This document shows, piece by piece, positions 32,190 to 41,846 of a DNA stretch of 64,000 bases. The notes beneath the pieces were generated by a model that had not been told where the DNA came from, ran no database searches, and saw only the letters and a program-made list of their open reading frames with translations. The position numbers and the translations under genes were made by a program. The DNA comes from Tieghemostelium lacteum (taxonomy: Eukaryota; Evosea; Eumycetozoa; Dictyosteliales; Raperosteliaceae), in NCBI GenBank assembly GCA_001606155.1, contig LODT01000025.1, forward strand, positions 620,001 through 684,000, in the 5' to 3' direction. How positions within the stretch are numbered: position 1 is the first letter of the stretch; each line of letters starts with the position of its first letter.

Positions 32190-32251
32190 TTAGAAATGAT
32201 CACTATGAATAAGATGTTGAATTGCCAAATAATCTTTGAACTAAAAATAGT
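32190..32251 (+). promoter_or_regulatory. cluster promoter module, copy 4
   Basis: TTTTAGAAATGATCACTATG, AATAAGATGTTGAATTGCC, AAATAATCTTTGAACTAAAA, ATAG. It is the most divergent of the six modules and sits closest to its ATG (about 57 bp). Confidence 0.72.
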
Positions 32252-32307
32252 TTTATAAAAACTTCAATTTTTTTATTCTTATTAATATTAAAAAACATTC
32301 AATAGAA

Positions 32308-34543
32308 ATGATACTCACAAATTATTTATTCATTTATTTAACCATTTTCATTTCATTTTCAACAACATTTATAAAATCTCAAAATGTTACTGATATATAC
32401 CCTTATCCTAACACAATTTCAAATTTTAAAATTGAAATCGCATACAGTGGAGGATTGATAAATTTAAAAAATATAACAACTGATAAATCACAAATATTAT
32501 ACATTCCACAAGAAAGTAGTCGGACCTCAGTCATGATTTCATACATTCTCCAGCTATACCCTAATTCACAAAGTGAAAATTATAAATTTCATTTTGAAAA
32601 TGGTTTGATTATTGAAACATTTATTTTTTTAAGAGAGAAATTTAATTTGACAGCCGTTTCAAAACCATCATTCTCAAACAACAACACAATAACTCTGAGC
32701 GGATTGTATTTTCAACCATACAATCTCTCATTGGGTGAATATAGTTTAAACATTACAGCAATAACAAGTGAAGGAAGTAAAACATTCAGTACTTCAAATG
32801 AAACAATCAAATTCATCAATTCAACTCATTTCACATTCCAGATGGATGATCTTGCTGGATTAATTGATTTGGAATTGATAGAGGGATTATATGAAACAAC
32901 ATTAAATACATCATTTGGAAGTATGTATTAAAAATTTTATGATTTTTCTTTTTGATATTAACAAAAATAAAAACAGATCCCAAGATTTCAAAGATTGAAT
33001 ATTCTCCTGCAAGTACAAGTCAAAGTTTCATCACAATATTTGGTGAAGACTTCAGAGATGTGAAATATAAAGTAAATTCATTGATCACAGTTGGAGGATC
33101 AACAATTCTTCAATCATCTTATATATTCTACAATGAATCAATGATTATCTTCAAATTCATCAATACTTTGACAAAATCATTTGATATTGATGTTTCTGTG
33201 AAAGGAGTCAAATCAATTCAACCATTTAAACTTCAATTCAGTATGTATATTTAATTTAAACTATATTCAATTAATTTAATAATCTAACCAATTCTATTTA
33301 CTGAAATAAATTAGAACCAAAAGTTACACAAATCAATACATTACCTGAATTAGGAGGTATTGTAACAATTAAAGGATTCTTTCTCAATTCAAAAAGTGAT
33401 AATGGAACTAATACCAATTTATTGGTGAAGATTGGAACTAAAACGTGTACATCACCAACTTCAACCTCATCTGATAATTATATCACTTTGATTTGTAATT
33501 TAGAAAGTGGAGTTGGATCTGATCTTCCTGTTGTTGTTTCAATTGATGGAATATCATCTGTTGATTCTCCTAACTTCTCATATTATCGATCACCAACTCT
33601 TGGATCAATATATATTGGAGGATCTGGTAATCTGACAGAACATCCATTCATGAATATTTCTGGAAGTGATTTAACATCAGGAAGTGATAATATCACAGTT
33701 TATCTTGATTCAAAATCATTAAAAGTCATTTCGAAATTCAATGAATATTTGATTGTTGAACTTCCAATCAATTCACAATCTGGAAATATCACTGTTTTCA
33801 AAGGTCTTGCAAGTAGTTCGAGAGCATTTTCGATCAAACCAATCATCAGAAAACTATCTGGATTCATTGAAACACAAGGAGGTGAATTATCAATTCATGG
33901 TGCATTCTTTCATGATAATGATAAACCATTGATTATTATAAATGATAATATTGATTGTAAACTCAAATCAATTAATCTTGCAGGAGATATTGTTTCATGT
34001 GATCTTTCAAATGGAACTGGAAAAGATCTTATCATTGATATGAGATTGAATAATTCGATCATTTCAAATCCAAATGATATCAAATTCAGTTATCAACCTC
34101 CAATAATCAACAGTATTGTTCATAATTTTGACAACTCAATATCCATTGTTGGATCATCACATGGATTACCATCAACAATCAATATCATAAACTATCCATT
34201 ACCATGTTATGATCCAAAAGTAATAAATTTCACAACCACAATCTGTAAACTTGTATCATCACTTCCCAATGACACTTTAGAATTTGAAATACAATTGAAT
34301 GTCAATGGATTAATTGTCAATGGAACATTCCTTAGATATTTAATCCCTCCTGAAAATATTATTAAAAACGGAATCTCAAGAAGTTCACTCATTATAGCCA
34401 TTGTTGTACCAACAGTATCATTAGCCATTGGACTTCTAATCTTTGCTCTACTGTTTAGATTCCAACGAATGAAGAATATTAAATCATCCATCAAAAATTC
34501 CATCTCAAAAACTAAAAAGAAAATTGAATTTGCCTTTAAATGA
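32308..34543 (+). CDS. IPT/TIG (tgr-like) membrane protein copy 4, 701 aa, three exons
   Basis: Seen: exon 1 is 32308-32920, exon 2 32977-33240, exon 3 33315-34543; introns are 56 and 74 bp, the second with a TTAG acceptor. Signal peptide to about residue 24 (...TTFIKSQ). Its N-terminal region is the most divergent of the plus-strand copies (for example SSRTSVMISYILQLYPNS). From VSKPSFSNNNTITLSG onward it rejoins the common sequence. E-set/IPT domains, one membrane span, basic cytoplasmic tail of the short type. It appears fully intact. Confidence 0.9.
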
Positions 34544-35150
34544 AGATTCCAACCACATCAAGTTGATATCACAAAGAACAAACCTTGATAACTTAGAAGT
34601 GGATATCAATCAGAATTAAATCAAATTGATTGTAAACTCAAATCAATTAGTTTAGCCGGTGATTTACCTAATCAAACAGTATATCTTTTAGTTGATATGT
34701 GATTCGAATGATATCATAAAATTGAAAATAGATTATGGGTTAGCATAAATGTTCTGTTTTAATTCTACTAAAGATTTAAGTCATATCATTTTTGGGAAGT
34801 TGTGTTTTAATTTAGAGCTTGAATTGGAGATTAAAACTTCAATAGATCTTCAATTATATTACAAGTATTGAAATCACTATCTCAATTGATTCAAATTCAA
34901 AGAATCGACTATAAATAAAAGTAATATTTATTTGAATGTAATAAAAAAGTTTACTTTTATGAGTTTAATTAATTGCTTCTGAGATATTTTGAATTCAAAT
35001 TTTAAATTTTAATGAATTATCGAATAATTTTAATGGTTTGATTGTTTAAATGTGTATGTTCTCGTTAAAGTGTGGTTGAAATTTAAAAAAATGGTGAATG
35101 AAAAAATAAAAAAAGAAAACTTTATTTTTGACAATTTACAAATAAAATTG
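34544..35150 (+). repeat. 3' flank of copy 4 with decayed coding tail and exon 3-like relic
   Basis: After the stop, 34547-34612 aligns with the copy 6 tail. 34622-34675 can be read as IDCKLKSISLAGDLP and, a little further on, LLVDM, closely resembling the exon 3 segments IDCKLKSI(N/S)LAGD and LIIDM. Stops follow. Shared flank blocks come at 34745-34805 and 34815-34925. Confidence 0.62.
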
Positions 35151-35218
35151 TTTTTAGAAGTGATCACAATGAAAAAGATGTTGAATCACAAATAATCTTT
35201 GAACTAAAAATAGTTTTT
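35151..35218 (+). promoter_or_regulatory. cluster promoter module, copy 5
   Basis: TTTTTAGAAGTGATCACAAT, GAAAAAGATGTTGAATCAC, AAATAATCTTTGAACTAAAA, ATAGTTTT. Nearly identical to the copy 6 module. It ends about 71 bp before the ATG of copy 5. Confidence 0.78.
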
Positions 35219-35288
35219 TATTAAGTTGAGATTCTCAATTTTATTTTTTAATATTGAAGTTGTTTAATATTAATAATAAAAATTAGAT

Positions 35289-37518
35289 ATGACAAAACAT
35301 TTATTTATTTATTTGTTGATATTCATTTCATTTTCAACAATATATATAGAATCTCAAACTATAACTCATATAAATGATAATCACAATACAATTTCGAGCT
35401 TATCATTTACTATAACATACAGTGGAGGTTTGACAAATTTAAAAAACATAACAACTGATAAATCACAACAATTATATATTCCACAAGAAATATCTAGAGA
35501 TACAGATTTTATCTTCTATTCTATAACATTAAATGAAAACTCACAAACTGAAATCTATAAATTTCATTTTGAAAATGGTTTCATAATGGATCAATTGTTA
35601 TTTTTAGACATCAAATTTAATTTGTCAGTTGTTTCAAAACCATCATTCTCAAATAACAACACAATAATTATGAGTGGATTGTATTTTCAACCATATAATC
35701 TCAGCAGTATTATTCATTTACACATTAAAGTAATCATAAGTGAAGTGACTAAAATATTCAGTACTTCAAATGAAACAATCAAATTCATCAATTCAACTCA
35801 TTTCACATTTCAGATGGATGATCTTGCTGGTTTAGTGAATTTGGAATTAAATGAAGGGCCAGTGTATAAATCAACATTCAATACTTCTTTTGAAAGTATG
35901 TTTATTTATTTATTTTAGCAATTTATATTCTAATGTATTTCTATTAAACAGATCCCAAAATTACTAAGATTGAATATTCTCCTGCAAGTACAAGTCAAAG
36001 TTTCATCACAATTTATGGTGAAAACTTCAGAGATGTGAAATATAAAGTAAATTCATTGATCACAGTTGGAGGTTCAACAATTCTTCAATCATCTTATATA
36101 TTCTATAATGAATCAATGATTATCTTCAAATTCATCAATACTTTGACAAAATCATTTGATATTGATATTTCTGTCAAAGGAGTCAAATCAATTCAACCAT
36201 TTAAACTTCAATTCAGTATGTATATTTAATTTAAACAATATTCAATTAATTTAATAGACTAACCAATTCTATTTACTGAAATAAATCAGAACCAAAAGTC
36301 ACACAAATCAATACTTTACCTGAATTAGGAGGTATTATAACAATTAAAGGATTCTTTCTCAATTCAAAAAGTGATAATGGAACTAATACCAATTTATTGG
36401 TGAAGATTGGAACTAAAACGTGTACATCACCAACTTCAACCTCATCTGATAATTATATCACTTTGATTTGTAATTTAGAAAGTGGAATTGGGTCTGATCT
36501 TCCAGTTGTTGTTTCAATTGATGGAATATCATCTGTTGATTCTCCTAACTTCTCATATTATCGATCACCAACTCTTGGATCAATATATATTGGAGGATCA
36601 GGTAATCTGACAGAACATCCATTCATGAATATTTCTGGAAGTGATTTGACATCAGGAAATGATAATATCACAGTTTATCTTGATTCAAAATCATTAAAAG
36701 TCATTTCGAAATTCAATGAATATTTGATTGTTGAACTTCCAATCAATTCACAATCTGGAAATATCACTGTTTTCAAAGGTCTTGCAAGTAGTTCAAGAAC
36801 ATTTACAATCAAACCAATCATCAGAAAACTATCTGGATTCATTGAAACACAAGGAGGTGAATTATCAATTCATGGTGCATTCTTTCATAATAATGATAAA
36901 CCATTAATCATTATAAATGATAATATTGATTGTAAATTCAAATCAATTAGTCTTGCAGGAGATATTATTTCATGTGATCTTTCAAATGGAACTGGAAAAG
37001 ATCTTATCATTGATATGAGATTGAATAATTCGATCATTTCAAATCCAAATGATATCAAATTCAGTTATCAACCACCAACAATCAACAGTATTGTTCATAA
37101 TTTTGACAACTCAATAACAATTGTTGGATCATCACATGGATTACCATCAACAATCGATATCATAACCTATCCATTACCATGTTATGATCCTACAGTAACA
37201 AACTTTAACACCACAATCTGTAAACTCATATCATCACTTCCCAATGATATTCTAGAATTTGAAATACAATTGAATGTCAATGGATTAATTGTCAATGGTA
37301 CATTCCTTAGATATTTAATCCCACCAGAAAATATTATTAAAAACGGAATCTCAAGAAGTTCACTCATTATAGCCATTGTTGTACCAACAACATCATTAAT
37401 CATTGGACTTCTTATCTTTGCATTGCTGTTTAGTTTCCAACGAATGAAGAATATTAAATCATCCATCAAAAATTCCTTCTCGAAAACTAAAAAGAAATTT
37501 GAATTTGCCTTTAAATGA
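35289..37518 (+). CDS. IPT/TIG (tgr-like) membrane protein copy 5, 699 aa, three exons
   Basis: Seen: exon 1 is 35289-35895, exon 2 35952-36215, exon 3 36290-37518; introns are 56 and 74 bp. Signal peptide to about residue 22 (...STIYIESQ). A distinct N-terminal region includes substitutions in the otherwise common stretch (SSIIHLHIKVIISEVTK; LAGLVNLELNEG). Exons 2 and 3 are nearly uniform with the other copies. The membrane span is followed by FSFQRMKNIKSS, without HE. Intact. Confidence 0.9.
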
Positions 37519-38086
37519 AAAGATTCCAACCACAAACCTTGATAACTTTGAAGCTGATATCAGAATTAAATCAAATTGTAAACTCAAATCAATTGGTTTA
37601 ACAGGTAGATTTTGTTTGTGATTTACCGATATATAAATCTTTTGGTGTGTGATTCGAATGATATCATAAAATTGAAAATAGATTATGGATTAGCATCAAT
37701 ATTATGTTTTCATTCAATTCAAGATTGAGCCATATCATTATTGGGAAATTGTGTTTTAATTTTACAGCTTGAATTGGAGATTAAAACTTCAATACATCGT
37801 CAACTATTTTACATGAATTGAAATCACTATCTCAATTGATTCAAATTCAAAGAATCGACCACAAATAAAAGTAATATTTATTTGAATGTTATAAAAAAGT
37901 TTACTTTTATGATTTTAATTAATTGAATGGTGTGTATTGAGATTTTTATATTTATCTTAAAACTTTAAATTAATAATCACAAATTATTTGTATGTTTTCT
38001 TGAATTGAAAAATGATGAAAAATAAAAGTGGTTATGAAAAAAATAAACACAGAAATTTTTTTTTTGACAATTTACAAATAAAATTG
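37519..38086 (+). repeat. 3' flank of copy 5 with decayed coding tail
   Basis: 37519-37570 is a shorter, more decayed match to the copy 6 C-terminal extension. 37570-37612 resembles exon 3 DNA, and 37680-37750 and 37765-37880 are the shared flank blocks. No open frame of note. Confidence 0.58.
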
Positions 38087-38149
38087 TTTTTAGAAGTGAT
38101 CACAATGAAAAAGATGTTGAATCACAAATAATCTTTGAGCTAAAAATAG
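38087..38149 (+). promoter_or_regulatory. cluster promoter module, copy 6
   Basis: TTTTTAGAAGTGATCACAAT, GAAAAAGATGTTGAATCAC, AAATAATCTTTGAGCTAAAA, ATAGG. It ends 78 bp before the ATG, the same spacing as copies 1 and 2. Confidence 0.78.
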
Positions 38150-38226
38150 GTTATTATAAAGTCTTTTAATTTTTTATTATTGAAGTTGTGTAATATTAAA
38201 AATTAATATTGTGTTATAAAATTGAA

Positions 38227-40603
38227 ATGACAAAACAAATATATATTTATTTATTCATTTTCATTTCATTTTCAATTACTATTATTATATCTCAATCAGT
38301 TACAAATATAGGTCCTAATGCCAATACAATTTCAAATTTAACATTTAAAGTCACATACAGTGGAGGATTGGTGAATTTAAAAAACATAACAACTGATATA
38401 TCACAAAATTTATATATTCCACAAGAAACCTTTAGAGATCAATCAAATATCATTTATTCTATAACTTTAAATGAAATTTCACAAACTGAAACCTACAGAT
38501 TTCATTTTGAGAATGGTTTCATAAAAGATTTTTTAATGGATTTAAAAATTAAATTTAATTTGGAAGTTGTTTCAAAACCATCATTCTCAAATAACAACAC
38601 AATAACTCTGAGTGGATTGTATTTTCAACCATACAATTCCAATTTTAGTGATAATGATTTATATATCAAGGCTATAACAAGTGAAGTGACTAAAACATTC
38701 AGTACTTCAAATGAAACAATCAAATTCATCAATTCAACTCATTTCACATTTCAGATGGATAATCTTGCTGGATTAATTGATTTGGAATTAAAAGAAGGAT
38801 TGGAATATCGATCATCACTCAACACTTCATTTGAAAGTATGTATATGTTTTTATTTTTAGTAATATATATTCTAATATCTATATGTATATTAAACAGATC
38901 CAAAAATTTCAAAGATTGAATATTCTCAAGCAAGTACAAGTCAAAGTTTCATCACAATATTTGGTGAAGACTTCAGAGATGTCAAATATAAAGTAAATTC
39001 ATTGATCACAGTTGGAGGATCAACAATTCTTCAATCATCTTATATATTCTACAATGAATCAATGATTATCTTCAAATTCATCAATACTTTAACAAAATCA
39101 TTTGATATTGATATTTCTGTCAAAGGAGTCAAATCAATTCAACCATTTAAACTTCAATTCAGTATGTATAATTAATTTAAACAATATTCAAAGTATGTAA
39201 TAGTCTAACCAATTCTATATGTAAATAAATCAGAACCAAAAGTCACACAAATCAACACATTACCTGAATTAGGAGGTATTGTAACAATTAAAGGATTCTT
39301 TCTCAATTCAAAAAGTGATAATGGAACTAATACCAATTTATTGGTCAAGATTGGAACTAAAACGTGTACTTCACCAACTTCAACTTCAGCAGATAATTAT
39401 ATCACTTTGATTTGTAATTTAGAAAGTGGAGTTGGGTCTGATCTTCCTGTTGTTGTTTCAATTGATGGAATATCATCTGTTGATTCTCCTAATTTCTCAT
39501 ATTATCGATCACCAACACTTGGATCAATATATATTGGAGGATCATTAAATTTGACAGAACATCCATTCATGAATATTTCTGGAAGTGATTTGACATCAGG
39601 AAGTGATAATATCACAGTTTATCTTGATTCAAAATCATTAAAAGTCATTTCGAAATTCAATGAATATTTGATTGTTGAACTTCCAATCAATTCACAATCC
39701 GGAAATATCACTGTTTTCAAAGGTCTTGCAAGTAGTTCGAGAGCATTTTCAATCAAACCAATCATCAGAAAACTATCTGGATTCATTGAAACACCAGGAG
39801 GTGAATTATCAATTCATGGTGCATTCTTTCATGATAATGATAAGCCTGTGATCATAATTAATGATAATATTGATTGTAAACTCAAATCAATCAGTCTTGC
39901 AGGAGATATTATTTCATGTGATCTTTCAAATGGAACTGGAAAAGATCTTATCATTGATATGAGATTGAATAATTCGATCATTTCAAATCCAAATGATATC
40001 AAATTCAGTTATCAACCACCAACAATCAACAGTATTGTTCATAATAGTGACAACTCAATAACAATTGTTGGAACATCACATGGATTACCATCAACAATCA
40101 ATGTCATAACCTATCCATTACCATGTTCTGATCCTACAGTAACAAACTTCACAACCACTATTTGTAAACTTGGATCGCCTCTTCCCAATGACACTCTAGA
40201 ATTTGAAATACAATTGAATGTCAATGGATTAATTGTCAATGGTACATTCCTTAGATTTTTATACCCACCAGAAAATACTGGCAAAAAAGGAATCTCAGGA
40301 ACATCCCTCATTATAGCCATTGTTGTACCATCAGCATCATTAGCCATTGGACTTCTTATCTTTGCATTACTGTTTAGTTACCAACGTCACGAAAGAATGA
40401 AGAATATTATATCAGCCATCAAAAATGCCCTCTCAATCACTAAAAGGAAGATAGTATTTGCCTTTAAATGGGTATTCCAACCACATCTAGTTGATACCAC
40501 TAAGACCAACTTTGATAACTATAATGCGGATATCAATCAAAATGTTCTTCCAAGTAATATTAAGTTACCTAAAAAAAAGAAATTCTCACCACCAAAGAGA
40601 TAA
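38227..40603 (+). CDS. IPT/TIG (tgr-like) membrane protein copy 6, long cytoplasmic tail, 747 aa
   Basis: Seen: ATG at 38227 (MTKQIYIYLFIF), aligned with the other copies' starts. Exon 1 is 38227-38836, exon 2 38898-39161, exon 3 39234-40603; introns are 61 and 72 bp. The architecture is that of the other copies, but the last third of exon 3 diverges. The span is SLIIAIVVPSASLAIGLLIF, then RHERMKN as in copy 1. After the FAFK where the other copies stop, the frame continues (KWVFQPHLVDTTKTN...) for 47 more residues, ending PKKKKFSPPKR. The tail is basic and Pro/Lys-rich, so it could bind cytoskeletal or SH3/WW-type partners (inference). Downstream DNA lacks the flank blocks of the other copies, marking the array's end. 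Confidence 0.92.
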
Positions 40604-40831
40604 ATCTGAATATGTAGATATATATCAACACAAACACACCTCTCCCTCCTTCACACCGCAGTATTTAAATATAATAACTATATAGAAATAATATAACTAT
40701 TTTCTACCCCCTTTTTTTGTAATCTGTTTAATCAATTTACCTAAAGTATAATATAAATAAAAATTATTTAATGTTTTATAATGTAATACAAATCATAATG
40801 ATGTTGGCTATCTAGAATCTATTTTAACTTA

Positions 40832-41592
40832 TTATTGTGGGGTGTAAGTGGTTACTTTATTTTTAGTGATAATTGATAATAAAGAACCGCCAGTTGGTCT
40901 TGATTCTGGGATACTTGACCATTCATATAGTTTGTTGGCAATGTCACTTAAAGGAGTCCAATCATCGAAATTGGAATTTGGCATAGCAGTACGATTGATT
41001 GGTGTATCTAAAGTAATTGGTAAAATACCAACGGTAGTTGACTGTAATAGATGTAATGTTAGATAGAGTTAAAGTGTACCGAATGTAAAATATTAATAAC
41101 ACATACATTATTTGGTAGACCAGAATCTGGTTGAGCAAGTGATTTAATGAGATGATGAGTGGCAGCTTTGGTAGCACCGTAAGCAATCATAAATGAAGTT
41201 GGTTGCAAAGCAGCATTGGCACCAGTGAGGACCAATAGACCGTTTTCATTGAGGAATTTGCTGCCGAGGAAAGCAGTACCAAATGCAGAATAGAGGTTCA
41301 TATCAATCATCTTTTGAACGGAACCCAAGTAACCCTCATCAGCGGCATTTCCACCAACCCAACCACCAGCAGCACATACAATAGTGTCAGCCTTGGTGTT
41401 AGTTGATTTTAGAATCTCTTCAACTCTGTGTAACTCAGAGGCATTGGTTGATGTGATGCTAATGGATATATCTGATTTGGTGTTGTCTCTAAAATCAATG
41501 GATATGGTTTTCCATCCTTTATTCTTAAATAATGTTATAATCTCTGAACCTAATGCACCGCTACCACCTAAAATTAATAAATTTTTAGACAT
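40832..41592 (-). CDS. qdpr: dihydropteridine reductase, 231 aa, two exons
   Basis: Reduces quinonoid dihydropterin back to tetrahydropterin using NADH, for aromatic amino-acid hydroxylation. Seen: exon 1 is 41592-41107 (162 codons), the intron 41106-41042 (65 bp, GTATGT...TACAG, phase 0), exon 2 41041-40832 (69 codons and stop). An N-terminal Rossmann motif GGSGALGSEI, the substrate loop AAGGWVGGNAADE, and the SDR catalytic Y-x3-K as YGATKAA are present. Exon 2 supplies the QDPR-typical TVGILPITLDTPINRTAMP and FDDWTPL. Length is normal for the family. Known: dictyostelids use a stereoisomer of tetrahydrobiopterin. The gene is convergent with the last IPT/TIG copy, 228 bp of A/T-rich spacer between. 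Confidence 0.95.
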
Positions 41593-41846
41593 TTTCTATC
41601 TTTGTGTATGTGTATATAAATAATGTAATTTGTTGAAGTTGTAAAATATTTGAAAATCAAAAAAAATAAAAAAAAAATCTTTTATTAATTTTTATAAGTG
41701 GTTTGCGGAATGCAATTCTAATTCTGAAAATATCTAATTCATTTAATCTGGAATTTACATTTACTTTTTTTTAATATAATGGGACTTTCAAAGAATATGA
41801 TTTCTTTTCTTTTTTTTTTTTTTCTTTTTTTATGAAATAGTTCGTT
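41593..41846. promoter_or_regulatory. divergent promoter spacer (qdpr / Obg)
   Basis: A 254-bp A/T-rich interval between two divergent start codons, with an A-run at 41659-41678 and a long T-run at 41800-41830 just upstream of the Obg ATG. No specific factor site was recognised. Confidence 0.45.

Larger units (their letters stand above)
23943..40603. repeat. cluster of six tandem/inverted IPT/TIG gene repeats
   Basis: Six homologous three-exon genes. Copy 1 is on the minus strand (23943-26204); copies 2-6 are head-to-tail on the plus strand. Start-to-start distances of the plus copies are 2801, 2962, 2981 and about 2938 bp, so the repeated unit includes promoter, gene and 3' flank. Exon 2 is exactly 264 bp in every copy. 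Exon 3 is 1229 bp in copies 2-5, 1235 in copy 1 and 1370 in copy 6. The DNA of exons 2-3 is nearly identical between copies, indicating recent duplication or gene conversion. Confidence 0.95.

Noticed and set aside
23943-40603. IPT/TIG repeats as a mobile element
   Set aside because: No terminal repeats, target duplications, transposase or reverse transcriptase. The units are ordinary three-exon genes with their own promoters, so tandem duplication explains them.
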